A stretch of 51,945 nucleotides of DNA from Saprospiraceae bacterium (GTDB taxonomy: Bacteria; Bacteroidota; Bacteroidia; Chitinophagales; Saprospiraceae), in NCBI GenBank assembly GCA_025056735.1, contig JANWVR010000060.1:1-51945 (forward strand). Reading direction: 5' to 3'. Position numbers and translations under genes: made by a program. Below the pieces are notes generated by a model. It ran no database searches. It was not told the DNA's origin and saw only the letters and a program-made list of their open reading frames with translations. Every line of letters starts with the position of its first letter. The first letter of the stretch is position 1. Of this stretch, positions 34,901 through 42,496 are shown piece after piece.

Positions 34901-35009
34901 ACGCCATTCGAGGCCAGCCGTGAGATGCCACGGCGTTTTTGGGTATAAAAAACAACAGCATCGGGCCGAAACTCAGCCACAGTAGTCTTGGTAGTGCACG
35001 CTGGTTCAT
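28992..35009 (-). CDS. Giant SprB-repeat surface adhesin with T9SS tail
   Basis: A 2005-residue exported protein. ATG 35009 is chosen because a signal peptide follows (LLWLSFGPMLLFFIPKNAVAS). In order: a fibronectin III domain (about 40-125), a proprotein-convertase P domain (130-288), a second fibronectin III (290-390), a MAM-like jelly roll (395-575), a MopE-type metal-binding segment with DADGDGFGND and GDCND (580-655), Ig-like modules (655-905), thirteen SprB-like repeats of about 70-75 residues (905-1905), and a type A T9SS sorting domain (LAPNPTSYG to GLYAVVVLLDNG). SprB repeats occur in the mobile adhesin of gliding Flavobacterium. A surface adhesion role is likely; gliding is not shown. 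It ends 60 bases from the converging TonB-type gene. Confidence 0.9.
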   Translation of the reverse strand: MNQRALPRLLWLSFGPMLLFFIPKNAVASHGWPRMASDTCFRPELLLADQITDSTARLTWTDVGSRYEIELVVGGQSFTGIPNITVNADPPFVVTGLTPGRNYRFQVRTVCQDSAYSDWSAPRSFITALNNARPCPLNLALRDSSCSSPQVFPLYVDAAPGTALGTDVVLHAVRVAIEHPWRADLSMWLEAPGGARIQLMGGLNPSDRNIGSPPQDSAGCWAFTELTDNTTLGQPWSAAAERDNVVGYFLPIQPLASLHNGQSPIGVWKVEFCDSKPGDVGRLRTLELVFAPADCPAGPTPSVASVGQTSATITWTPDGFGDTLVLEYGPAGFVPGNSAAPGIGGAVIVLPQPSVASVSLANLLPLRRYEVYLRRSCGGGLWSANSTRAVFFTNCPPTLVETFEGLPLCLVGCADPCPLPNVWQNAPGDDFEWKVFSGSGRPFPTAGPPAAAGGDQYLYFRNACSPTGALGRTAVLRTRCLQVQAAANQTCHFSFDLYMNTTSGQMSTLALQGSTDGGQTWNTIATWSGNRGKLWRREYVNLQAYHNQIAQFQFVATGTFGAFGDIAMDNLTFYGSQVANVPEYTFYRDADGDGFGNDTLRAVSCYPFAPPGYVSKGGDCNDAAAYIYPGAPEILCNQADENCNGMDDDDDIPLPAPPAPAATCAGGSVSLKVNGMPLGEFYWYDKATGGAPIAVGSALTLSNLTASRVVFVADSMTGPSAGCASPRVPVTVTAHPNPSLAPISGPTICRGRTFDLTQLKITDTAQTGGILTFHTALPATSANQLPSPVVAPLATTTYYVRSTTPFGCTDTEPVTVSVLSSPGVVIAQGDSISVCRARTVSLQAIASGTGQPPFSLAWSNGLNLPIIPVSSGNTPNAAQIFTVTITDANGCTGTDAILVRTLNNVTQTAITWVQNVTSCGGNDGSIALAPQNGTPPYAFKWSGGTISGITGTGVITGLTQGSYRITVTDATSGGCSMVMPQILINAPGLEVELDTVVHLRCPGLNTGAISLQVSGVNPSIAWSNGQTGTHITNLAPGLYSATVTDGNCVQTLSNIEITSPPPIQIELNTLKNVRCSGQNNGALSLAIFGATPPYRCQWSNGDTTSAISGLSPDAYWCTLTDANGCLFPTPIYNITEPPPLTVQLDSLRNVRCFGENNGFLRVKASGGTPPYQFLWNNGATSATLNNLPAAVYAVTVTDANGCTAEWIGFVSQPSALQVETFKLTPPTCIGAQDGSIELSLSGGQPPFVYFWSTGGTTHRIQNLGVGQYTATVADARGCQLVTPAYTLNAPQLLSIKLDSLRHVGCLGEQTGYLAVQVNGAVAPLTLTWNSQPGASIRTNLPAGQYNLVVTDSRSCRATATYFIQQPELPLNVILNSVQNALCAGEPTGSISVRANGGTSPYQYLWSNNATSANLSAVPAGVYSVTVTDANGCTQKRDGIVVGEPPVLQVVPTVNDIPCFGPKTGSILLSASGGTPPYRYVWENGDTTAARFNLQAGSYAVTVFDHTGCAQVLRSLTVIRRADEFTVSSLYVQPVSCNNASDGWVAVQVNNGTPPYQFAWSAPIGLHPNVPVPRDTAYGLNGGSYRVTVTDAAGCFAISEPLLVEEAPPLRISLQQIGHIACKGDSTGLVTVQGGGGVPPYQFAWNNGQTANPAQNLPAGTYVVTMTDLRGCTKVSIPATVIEPAQALTIVLQSIVPDRCGLNQGAISLQATGGRAPYAFQWNSGQTTASVQNLSPGDYWVTVTDHLGCVRVSPAYTIVRLAPPLEVVSANIAHVACRGDSTGAIAPVIGGGTPPYQYAWSSGPTTPHLTQLPAGAYTLTVVDAAGCFRSWPFSVVQPASPLALTWKSDSIAGKWSITVTPLGGEPPYTFRWDAAAGGHTGPTVTGLSAGVYRVTVSDANDCVRIATIAVGTTRALEQPVSFQRVTLAPNPTSYGSRLRIELAAPAAARVWVISPLGQRIAEYAADQRADVHEWRLDAAALPPGLYAVVVLLDNGQRRALNWLIMK
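29295..32290 (-). repeat. Thirteen SprB-type repeats within the adhesin gene
   Basis: Each unit encodes about 70-75 residues of the form C-x-G-x(2)-(T/D)G, GGTPPYQFxWxNG, LPAGxYxVTVTDANGC. Twelve units keep the paired cysteines; the last one (from LALTWKSDS) has lost the first cysteine and its DG motif. The units differ widely in DNA sequence, so this is an old expansion rather than a recent tandem duplication. Confidence 0.85.
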
Positions 35010-35063
35010 GTGCAGGATTAGTGTTTTTGATGCAGATCGGTCAGCGGGTCGCTTTGTTTGCAG

Positions 35064-35071
35064 CAAAAGTA
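35064..35071 (-). promoter_or_regulatory. -7 box of the probable adhesin promoter
   Basis: TACTTTTG on the minus strand fits the Bacteroidota -7 consensus, 55 bases before the adhesin ATG. A second match (TACCTTTG) on the same strand lies at 35176-35183. Neither has a well-spaced TTG. Confidence 0.4.
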
Positions 35072-35259
35072 CGGAGAATGTCTGCGTGTGGCAGTGTAGA
35101 GCGCCAGATCAGTCGGTCTCGCTGCCTGAGAAGGAGAGGGCCGGCAGGTTTCTCGTGTTAAATCTTTGATTGTTTCAAAGGTAAGATGCTTACGCCCAAA
35201 CGATTTTGAGCGCTACGGGCTTTCTTTGCGGCCAAGAACCCACTGCACAGCAACGATAC

Positions 35260-35913
35260 ATGCCATTGGAACTTGGAAAGCAATCGGAGGGCCAGTCGAA
35301 CCGCGACATTTACGCAATGGCCGAGCGAGTGCTGCAAACGCTGCCTATTGCGTGGAGTGATGCTGTGGCGTTGGATGTGGGCGCTGGCGCGGGTCATTTC
35401 ACCGCATACCTCAGCCGGCGCTGCCGGCAAGTGTACGCCTTAGATGCGTATGCGCCAGACGAACTGCCGTCCAACGCCGAATACCGCGCTGCCGACCTCA
35501 ACGAACGCTGGCCCGTAGAGGATGCCTGTGCCGACCTGGTGGTAGCGCTCGAAGTGATCGAGCACTTAGAAAACCCCCGCCATTTTTTTCGAGAGATGAC
35601 CCGCGTGCTCAAGCCAGGCGGGTTTGGTTTTGTGTCCACGCCCAACAACCTGTCGCTGTTTAGCCGGCTGTATTTTTTATTAAAAGGTCAGCACCGCGCC
35701 TTCCAGGACTTTTCCTACCCGGCACACATCACGCCGATCTTGCAGGTGGACGCGCGGCGCATGTTGGCCGAAAACGGCCTGCAGCTGCTGGGCTTTTTTT
35801 ACACCCACGCCGACACGCTGCCGCTGTGGCATGCGCGTTTGTGCATAGGAGGGCCGCTCTTTTCGGCGAATTTTGGCGCGCTTTTTCAGAAACCGGTTCC
35901 TGCATGCGAATAG
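35260..35913 (+). CDS. Class I SAM-dependent methyltransferase
   Basis: A 217-residue enzyme of the Methyltransf_11/23 type. Motif I is LDVGAGAGHFTAYL (about 45), followed by the acidic LDAY, the VALEVIEHLENP motif and VLKPGGFGFVSTPN. The start is ATG 35260; TTG 35206 would add 18 residues without family similarity. It leads a five-gene glycan operon and overlaps the next gene by ten bases (its last codons CGAATAG contain the next start region). By context it would methylate a sugar or lipid-linked glycan, perhaps as a chain cap, but the acceptor is unknown. Cytoplasmic. Confidence 0.85.
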   Translation: MPLELGKQSEGQSNRDIYAMAERVLQTLPIAWSDAVALDVGAGAGHFTAYLSRRCRQVYALDAYAPDELPSNAEYRAADLNERWPVEDACADLVVALEVIEHLENPRHFFREMTRVLKPGGFGFVSTPNNLSLFSRLYFLLKGQHRAFQDFSYPAHITPILQVDARRMLAENGLQLLGFFYTHADTLPLWHARLCIGGPLFSANFGALFQKPVPACE

Positions 35914-36911
35914 CGCTTTACTCTCCGAATTTTTACCCGCTCACGGGCGGGCTGGAGCACATGGTCGCCTACATGGCCCAGGCCTTTGCGGAGCGCGGAC
36001 ACGAGGTCGTAGTCATCTGCCAGACGCCGGCCAATGGGTCTGGCAATGCTTTTGCCTTTCGCGTCTTGCGTCGGGCGGGCTTTTGGCGCGAATGGCGCGC
36101 GTTACGGTGGGCCGAGGTGGTGCTGATGTTTAACGTCAGTCTGAAAGCGCTGCCCGTTGTCCTGCTTTCCGGGCGGCCGTTGGTCGTTTCGCACCAGACA
36201 CCGCACACGCCAGACCGGCTTGGGCGCTGGAAGACGCAGGTAGCGCGGCGCATTGCCCATCGCAATGTCTGCTGTAGCGCGCATTTGGCTGCGCAGCTGG
36301 GCGCTCCAGCGGTGGTCATACCGAATGCTTACGACGAGCAGACGTTTTGCAACCGGCAGCCCTGGGTGTTTCGCGAGCGCGATCTGGCTTTCGTGGGGCG
36401 TTTGGTGTCGGACAAGGGCGCCGATGTGCTGTTGCACGCATTAAGGCGTTTGCACGACCGCGGTCTGGCGTTGCGCCTGAGCATCATTGGGCAAGGACCA
36501 GAGGAAACGGTGCTGCACCACTTAGCGGCAACGCTGGGCCTGAGCAAGTGGGTGGTGTTTGAGGGGCTAAAGCAGGGCCCCGAGTTGGCGACGTTGCTTA
36601 ACCACCACCGCGTCCTGGTCGTGCCGTCAGTGTGGCCCGAGCCGTTCGGCATTGTGGCTTTGGAAGGGCTGGCCTGTGGGTGCGTGGTTGTCGCCTCCGA
36701 CGTGGGCGGCCTGCCCGAGGCGCTTGGCGGCCTGGGCGCCCTCTTTCCACCGGGTGATGCCGGGGCATTAGCCGACGTTCTGGCGCGCATTTGGGAGCGC
36801 CCTTTCGACTTTTTGCCTCCCGCCGAACGGGTGGCGGCGCATTTGAGCGCCCACACGCGCAGCACCGTGGCAGAGCGATATGTAGCCGTTTTATCCGAAA
36901 TTCGCGGCTAA
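35904..36911 (+). CDS. Glycosyltransferase family 4 (GT-B fold)
   Basis: A 335-residue enzyme. The N-terminal Rossmann half begins RIALYSPNFYPLTGGLEHMV, the usual GT4 opening with a glycine-rich loop. The C-terminal half has DLAFVGRLVSDKGADVLLHAL and the nucleotide-sugar-binding EPFGIVALEGLACGCVVVASDVGGLPE motif with the conserved EX7E glutamates. It transfers a sugar from an activated donor to a growing glycan on the cytoplasmic side. ATG 35904 overlaps the end of the methyltransferase; the frame is open further up to 35826 but that part overlaps coding sequence. The next gene follows after four bases. Donor and acceptor are unknown. Confidence 0.9.
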   Translation: MRIALYSPNFYPLTGGLEHMVAYMAQAFAERGHEVVVICQTPANGSGNAFAFRVLRRAGFWREWRALRWAEVVLMFNVSLKALPVVLLSGRPLVVSHQTPHTPDRLGRWKTQVARRIAHRNVCCSAHLAAQLGAPAVVIPNAYDEQTFCNRQPWVFRERDLAFVGRLVSDKGADVLLHALRRLHDRGLALRLSIIGQGPEETVLHHLAATLGLSKWVVFEGLKQGPELATLLNHHRVLVVPSVWPEPFGIVALEGLACGCVVVASDVGGLPEALGGLGALFPPGDAGALADVLARIWERPFDFLPPAERVAAHLSAHTRSTVAERYVAVLSEIRG

Positions 36912-36915
36912 AGCA

Positions 36916-38208
36916 ATGGGGGCGGATTTTTCCATAAAAACAATACCAGACAGCAATGCCGCAGACGACGCTTTGCTGGAACGCCAGCGCCGCCGCCTGA
37001 CGCGCCTGATAGCGTTCGTGCTGCTCTACACCGTGTTTGCCGGTGCAGTGCGCAAATGGGTGCTGCTGGGCGGGCCGGTGAGCAATGTGCTGCTTCTGGG
37101 GCAGCTGACGATTCCGTGGCTGTTTTATCTGATTGCTCCGGGCCAACGCCGTCGCTATCTCCCCCTTTTGCTCGTTTCCGGCGGCCTGTTAGCCCTGATG
37201 GCGCTCAACCCGCTCAATCACACGCTGTACCACGGCCTCTTCGGCATTGTGCTGCACATGGGGTGGTGGCTGATGGGCTTTCATTATTTGGAAAACCGAC
37301 ACCTGTATTGCTGGGATAGGCTGTACAGGCTGGTGTGGTTTCTTTTATTGGTAGAGATGGGCCTTTCCATAGTCCAATACAACCTCCCGCGGATGCACTT
37401 CATCAATCGCTATGCCGTGGAGGGGCCGGTGAGCATTGCGTTTGTGGGCGAGGCGGCGCGCGTAACGGGTACGTTCAGCTTCGTGTCGGGCTATGCGGCG
37501 TGGCTGCTGTTTGTCAATCTGTGGACGTGGAGCGTAGCCGTGTGGAAGCGGCGCGTATGGCTACTGACAGCGCTTGCCACCGCGGGCGTGGTCGCCAGCC
37601 TGCTCTCGGGCGGGCGGCTGAGCTTAGTCATCACGCTCCTGTTGGCCCTCTTAGCATATGGGCACCTGTTGCGGCGCGTGCCTTTTCATCGCCTCCTCGT
37701 CGTGCTGCTCTTGGGATTAGTCGGCGGCTTATTCGCGTTTCAACGCAGCGCTTTTCTCCAGCAGTCCTGGTCTAACTTCGCTTCGCGCATTCAAGACGGT
37801 TTCCGCGACGAAGAGTACGGACGCCGGACGCTCGGAGTCTTGGACGAAATCCTCGACTTTAAAGGCGACTACGCGCTGCTAGGCACGGGCTTAGGCGGCA
37901 CCTATCAGGGGGCCCGGGCCATCTGGGGCGAGTCGTACTATCTGTTGAAATACGGCGGCTATGAAGAAGAACCGGAGCGCATCGTATTGGAAGGTGGGTA
38001 CATGCTGTTTATGTGGCGATTAGTCTTGCTGTGGCTCTTCTTGCGCGGTCTGCACATGCCCGGCATTGCCCGCGCGCTGATGTTTATTGTCATTACGTTC
38101 TTCGCTCCGGTGGTATTCAATACCTACAACCTCGTTTTTTTGATATTAGGCCTGGGTACTGTGGACTGGAGTTATCGCCACTTTGACCTACCGAAACAGC
38201 GGGCATGA
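36916..38208 (+). CDS. O-antigen polymerase/ligase-like membrane protein
   Basis: A 430-residue protein with roughly ten membrane helices. The N-terminal helix pair (LIAFVLLYTVFAGAVRKWVLL) and the central SGGRLSLVITLLLALLAYG helix resemble Wzy polymerases and WaaL-type ligases, which share a poorly conserved fold. The largest loop, about 60 residues between the late helices (QRSAFLQQSWSNFASRIQDG to GLGGTYQGARAIWG), would face the periplasm and carry the active site in these families. It lies inside the glycan operon and overlaps the next start by four bases (ATGA). Polymerase or ligase cannot be told apart from sequence alone. Confidence 0.75.
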   Translation: MGADFSIKTIPDSNAADDALLERQRRRLTRLIAFVLLYTVFAGAVRKWVLLGGPVSNVLLLGQLTIPWLFYLIAPGQRRRYLPLLLVSGGLLALMALNPLNHTLYHGLFGIVLHMGWWLMGFHYLENRHLYCWDRLYRLVWFLLLVEMGLSIVQYNLPRMHFINRYAVEGPVSIAFVGEAARVTGTFSFVSGYAAWLLFVNLWTWSVAVWKRRVWLLTALATAGVVASLLSGGRLSLVITLLLALLAYGHLLRRVPFHRLLVVLLLGLVGGLFAFQRSAFLQQSWSNFASRIQDGFRDEEYGRRTLGVLDEILDFKGDYALLGTGLGGTYQGARAIWGESYYLLKYGGYEEEPERIVLEGGYMLFMWRLVLLWLFLRGLHMPGIARALMFIVITFFAPVVFNTYNLVFLILGLGTVDWSYRHFDLPKQRA

Positions 38209-39392
38209 GGCGGCTTGTTTTTCTGTATTCGCACCCCATCCAGTACTTCGCACCGCTGAGCCGGCTGGCCCACGACGATGGAACGTTCGACGTTTGGACG
38301 CTGTACTGCTCGCGCCAGGGCGTGGAGGCGCTGCCAGATGCGGAATTCGGGCAGGCTGTTCAGTGGGACATTCCCATCTTAGAGGGCTATCGGAGTGTTT
38401 TTTTAAAAAACTGGCGCGGCGCCCGCCGGCCCGTGGGCGGTTTTTGGAGTTTAATCCATCCGGGCGTGGTGGAGTGGCTATGGAAACAGCCCAGAGGCGT
38501 GCTAATAGTGCATGGCTGGGGGTATTTCACGCACGTGCTGGCGATAATCGCGGGCAAACTACTGGGCTACCGCATCGGCCTGCATGGCGAAAGCAACTGG
38601 CGACACGAACAGCTGCTCCCGCATTGGAAACGCCGGTTGAAACGGTGGCTGCTGGGCAAAGGACTCTTCCGCTTTGTGGACGACTTTTTATACATTGGCG
38701 AGGAAAATCGCCAGTTTTATCTCCAGATGGGCGTTCCGGAACGCCGGCTCATTTTCACGCCCTATTGCGTGGACAATGCTCGTTTTTCGAGCCAACGGGC
38801 AGCGCTGAGGGAAGACAGAGCCGGCTTGCGGCATCGGCTGGGATTGCCTGAGAATGCTTTAGTGGTGCTGTTTTCGGGCAAACTAATCCCTAAAAAGCGC
38901 CCGCTCGACTTGTTGGAGGCATTTCATCGGGCCAATGTGCCCAATGCTGTCTTGGTGTACGTCGGCGAGGGCGCCCTGCGCGCCGACATCGAAGCGCGCG
39001 CCCGGGCGCTGGGCATCGCAGAGCGCGTGCGCATGGCGGGTTTTGTCAACCAGAGCGCTATTGGGCAGTACTATGCCGCCGCCGACGTGTTTGTCATGTG
39101 CTCTGGAGTGGGCGAAACGTGGGGACTTTCTACCAATGAGGCCATGAACTTCGCCCTGCCTGTGCTCCTGTCAGACCTCACCGGCTGCGCTGCGGACCTG
39201 TGCCGACCGGGCATTAACGGGTTTGTGTTTCCAACGGGCAACGTAGAAGCGCTGACAGAGCGCCTGCATCATTTGCTTACTCTGCCGCCCGAAGACTGCG
39301 CGGCCATGGGACGGGCCTCGCAAGCCATCGTGAGCACGTACTGCTATGAAACTATCCTGGAAAATCTAAAAAAAGCCCTATTGAACGCATGA
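38205..39392 (+). CDS. Glycosyltransferase family 4
   Basis: A 395-residue GT-B enzyme. It opens RRLVFLYSHPIQYFAPLSRLA, typical of a group of GT4 enzymes in capsule and O-antigen clusters, with a single-domain acceptor half to about 200. The donor half has VVLFSGKLIPKKRPLDLLEAF, then YYAAADVFVMCSGVGETWGLSTNEAMNF with the EX7E pattern. It starts inside the stop codon of the polymerase-like gene (ATGA) and overlaps the next gene in the same way, so translation is coupled. Sugar specificity is unknown. Confidence 0.9.
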   Translation: MRRLVFLYSHPIQYFAPLSRLAHDDGTFDVWTLYCSRQGVEALPDAEFGQAVQWDIPILEGYRSVFLKNWRGARRPVGGFWSLIHPGVVEWLWKQPRGVLIVHGWGYFTHVLAIIAGKLLGYRIGLHGESNWRHEQLLPHWKRRLKRWLLGKGLFRFVDDFLYIGEENRQFYLQMGVPERRLIFTPYCVDNARFSSQRAALREDRAGLRHRLGLPENALVVLFSGKLIPKKRPLDLLEAFHRANVPNAVLVYVGEGALRADIEARARALGIAERVRMAGFVNQSAIGQYYAAADVFVMCSGVGETWGLSTNEAMNFALPVLLSDLTGCAADLCRPGINGFVFPTGNVEALTERLHHLLTLPPEDCAAMGRASQAIVSTYCYETILENLKKALLNA

Positions 39393-40579
39393 AAGTCATC
39401 GTAGCCCACTCCGACCGGCAACATTGCAACCACCTGCTGCTTGCCTTGGCCCAACGAGGCTGGTTAGAGCGGTTCTACACTCTCTTTTCCGGCAACAAAT
39501 TCGCCGCCTGGCAAGGGTTTTTGCCCAAAAGCACCTGGAACCAGCTGCGCAAACGCGCCGTGGACGACTCACTGACGCCTTTCATCGAGCACTACCCTAC
39601 CCTTTTCCTGGCCGACCGCCTGCTGGGCAAAAGCATTGCCAACAAGGTGCGCTATGGCTACGAATGGTTCGACCGCGCCGTGGCCAAACGCCTGAAATAC
39701 TGCCACTTCGACCTCATTATTACCTATGAAAACGCCAACCGCCACACCCTGCGCGCCGCCAAAGCCTTAGGCAAGACAACGGTGCTCGATCTGGCGCAAA
39801 TTCACCACAACGACATCGCCGAATACGGACGCGAGTTCCTGACACCGGCAGAATGGCGCATCGAAGCGAATATCATTAATCCGCGCAAAGAAGAGGCCTT
39901 AGCGCATACGGACTACGTGCTCACCCTCTCGCGCTTTGCTGCCGACTCCATGCTGCGCCATGGCTGGCCAGCCGAGCGGCTGTTTACTGTGCCGCTGGGC
40001 GTGGATACTGCTCGCTTTCAGGCCAAAACGGACTACTGCCGCTCCGGGCCGCTGCGCTTGCTGTTCGTCGGCACCATCATGCGCCGCAAAGGAGTCAGCG
40101 TCTTGCTCGAGGCCATGCGCCAGTTGCCGCCCGGCACGGCAGAACTGACGCTCATCGGCCCCATGGCCGACGCCCAAGACCTGCTGCGGGCCCACGCCGG
40201 ACGCTTTCGATATCTGCCCTTTCTGCACCACGAGGCCTTAGCCGAGCACTATCGCCAGGCCGACCTGTTCGTCTTCCCGTCGCTGCTCGACTCCTGGGCG
40301 CAAACCGTCGTAGAGGCCATGGCTTGCGGCACGCCCGCCATCGTCAGCGACCGCACCGGCGCGCGCGACGCCGTCGAGCAGGGCGGAGGGTGGGTCGTGC
40401 CGGCCAACGACCCACAGGCACTGGCCGAGGCCATCCTGCGTTGTGCAGACGATCCCGATCTGCTCGCCAATGCCGGACAACAGGCCGCGCGCGTTGCCAA
40501 ACGGTATTCCTGGACAGATTATCAGGAGCGCATAGCGGAAGTGTTGTGCAAGACTCTGTCGCCAGACCAAAGGCCTTAA
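39389..40579 (+). CDS. Glycosyltransferase family 4
   Basis: A 396-residue GT-B enzyme and last gene of the glycan operon. The N-terminal half starts MKVIVAHSDRQHCNHLLLAL; the C-terminal half has LRLLFVGTIMRRKGVSVLLEAM and ADLFVFPSLLDSWAQTVVEAMACGTPAIVSD with the EX7E-type motif. The start codon overlaps the previous stop by four bases (ATGA). It ends seven bases from the converging minus-strand T9SS gene, leaving no room for a separate terminator between them. Donor and acceptor are unknown. Confidence 0.9.
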   Translation: MKVIVAHSDRQHCNHLLLALAQRGWLERFYTLFSGNKFAAWQGFLPKSTWNQLRKRAVDDSLTPFIEHYPTLFLADRLLGKSIANKVRYGYEWFDRAVAKRLKYCHFDLIITYENANRHTLRAAKALGKTTVLDLAQIHHNDIAEYGREFLTPAEWRIEANIINPRKEEALAHTDYVLTLSRFAADSMLRHGWPAERLFTVPLGVDTARFQAKTDYCRSGPLRLLFVGTIMRRKGVSVLLEAMRQLPPGTAELTLIGPMADAQDLLRAHAGRFRYLPFLHHEALAEHYRQADLFVFPSLLDSWAQTVVEAMACGTPAIVSDRTGARDAVEQGGGWVVPANDPQALAEAILRCADDPDLLANAGQQAARVAKRYSWTDYQERIAEVLCKTLSPDQRP

Positions 40580-40586
40580 GGAGCGC

Positions 40587-42398
40587 TTAGCGCACCAGCG
40601 TCACGTCGCCGCTGAAGAACTCCACTTTGCCGTCAATGAATTCAATTTCAGCGATATAGGCAAAGACGGATGGCGGCACGCGCTCGCCGTTGACCAGACC
40701 GTCCCAGATGGGTTCGGCGTCGGAGGGCAAAAAGTTGCGGCGTTCCACAACGACATGCCCCCAGCGGTTGAACAGGCGGAAGGAACGCACCAACACCACA
40801 TCAGGGCCGCACGACATGCGCAGGCCCGTGTTCAGGTACGCAGATCCGGCAGGCGCCACGGCATTGGGGATATATACCCGACGGTCGGTTTCCACCACCA
40901 CTGTGCGTGCGTCGGAAGCGCGGCAGCCGTTGGAGTCCAGCACGGTTACTTCGTAGCGGAACGACTTCAGCGGCAGGTAGCGGCAGGTATCGCACAGCAT
41001 ATCGGGCGTCAGTGGCGGGCTGACGAACGTTTGCTTGCGGCGTGCAGGGTCGCTTAGCGCGTCGTTGCGCCACAGCAGCACCCTGTCGCCCAGATGAATG
41101 GTGGTGTCGGGCGGTAGGTCGAGCACTAAGTCGGCTGGTTCCAGTACGGTGATAATTGTATCCTTTTCGCAGCCGTCGGAAGCCTGGATGGTCAGGCGAT
41201 GTTTACCGGGCGTGAGGCGTCGGAACTGGGTAACGTTCTGGAATGGGCTGCCGTCTATGGCGTACAGATATGGCGGAGCGCCGCCGCTGACGTGCGTGAT
41301 TTCGGCGTAGCCATCGCTCTTGCCGTAGCAGGAGATGTGCCGCAGGGCGATAACGATGGAGTCGGGCAATTCCGGTTCGCCCACGCGCACAGCGATGCTG
41401 GACGAGCAGCCCGTTTCTATGGATGTGGCGGTAAAAGTGTAGGTTGCGGGCCGGTCGGTGCGCGCCGTGCGCGTTTTTTCGCCACTGAGCAGGCGGCCTG
41501 TGCTGTCGGGCGTCCATTGATAAATATAATTGACCGGCGGCAACACGTCCACATGCAGGCGGGCCGTGCCGTCCACGCAGCCGATGCCCACCACAGTATC
41601 AGTTACCAATACAGGCCGGTGGCTATCGTCCAAGATGCGAATGTACAGGCTGCCCGAGCAGGGCGGGTTCTGGCGGCAGGAGTTGGCGGCCTGCACGCAC
41701 AGGTTGCCGCTTTGTGTGCCGAGGGTTACCTGCACCTGATTGCCTCCCTGCGAAGCCGGTACCGTTACCGGCACGGAGTCGCCGTTGACGAGCGTGCCCG
41801 GTGGCCCGTCCCAGATGTAAGCCGAAGCGCCGAAAACAGGTGGCACCTGATAGGTAAATGTGGCGCCTGGGCAGCCCTCGGTTTTGCCCACAATGTTGGC
41901 CTGCACCATACCCAGCGGCGGTTCATAGACGGCCTCTTTGGGCGTAACGCTCACCGAAAAATCGCACTTGTCGCCGGCGTAGCCGTCAATGAGCAGGAAG
42001 TAATTGTGGCCGGGTGTCAGCGGCGCCTTGATGGAGACGGGTTTATTGCCGCCCTTTTCCTGGCCCTTGTTACAGGCTAAAGGCGGTTTAGTGCAGTCCT
42101 CGTAAAGCGCTACCTGTACGCCGTTGCCGTTGCTGCAGTTGCTGGGCGTGATGGTGAAGGTAGCCTCGATAGCGCCGGCGATGAAACCCATCCACTGGGC
42201 GTTCTCCACCGTGCCGCAGAAGCCCACTGCCGGGCCGGAGGGATAACCTTCGGTAGAGCCGAAATAGCCGTCGAAATTGCAGGAAATGCACACCTGCTCG
42301 CAGGCCACCACCGTAGCTGTGCCGCCACAGGCCGGCGGCAGTTGCGCGTAAATTTTGAATGGAAGAAAGGCAAGGGAAAGGAAGATAAACCGGAGCAT
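40587..42398 (-). CDS. Secreted protein with gliding-type (type B) T9SS tail
   Basis: A 603-residue exported protein. Signal peptide at 1-18 (MLRFIFLSLAFLPFKIYA). Residues about 20-135 form a cysteine-rich beta domain like the pre-peptidase C-terminal type (CGTVENAQWMGFIAG, FLLIDGYAGDKCDFSV). Ig/PKD-like modules follow (about 150-330), then one SprB-like repeat (RHISCYGKSDGYAEI, GGAPPYLYAIDG). The last 95 residues are the gliding-motility-associated C-terminal domain, T9SS type B (VYIPNAVAP, RSFRLFNRWGHVVVERRNF, WDGLVNGERVPPSVFAY). It is the third minus-strand gene after DUF1800 and DUF1501, 98 bases from the latter. Surface or secreted; no enzyme motif seen. Confidence 0.87.
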   Translation of the reverse strand: MLRFIFLSLAFLPFKIYAQLPPACGGTATVVACEQVCISCNFDGYFGSTEGYPSGPAVGFCGTVENAQWMGFIAGAIEATFTITPSNCSNGNGVQVALYEDCTKPPLACNKGQEKGGNKPVSIKAPLTPGHNYFLLIDGYAGDKCDFSVSVTPKEAVYEPPLGMVQANIVGKTEGCPGATFTYQVPPVFGASAYIWDGPPGTLVNGDSVPVTVPASQGGNQVQVTLGTQSGNLCVQAANSCRQNPPCSGSLYIRILDDSHRPVLVTDTVVGIGCVDGTARLHVDVLPPVNYIYQWTPDSTGRLLSGEKTRTARTDRPATYTFTATSIETGCSSSIAVRVGEPELPDSIVIALRHISCYGKSDGYAEITHVSGGAPPYLYAIDGSPFQNVTQFRRLTPGKHRLTIQASDGCEKDTIITVLEPADLVLDLPPDTTIHLGDRVLLWRNDALSDPARRKQTFVSPPLTPDMLCDTCRYLPLKSFRYEVTVLDSNGCRASDARTVVVETDRRVYIPNAVAPAGSAYLNTGLRMSCGPDVVLVRSFRLFNRWGHVVVERRNFLPSDAEPIWDGLVNGERVPPSVFAYIAEIEFIDGKVEFFSGDVTLVR

Positions 42399-42496
42399 GG
42401 GAACGTGTATTAAAGGGATGGTGAAACGATTGGAAAAAAACCGCTAAAGGCGCAAAGGCCGGCAAATAGCCAGCCCCTGCGCCCGAACGTAAGCGG

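Noticed and set aside
41199-42080. 293-residue plus-strand frame opposite the type B cargo gene
   Set aside because: Antisense shadow; the minus-strand frame has a signal peptide and a sorting domain.
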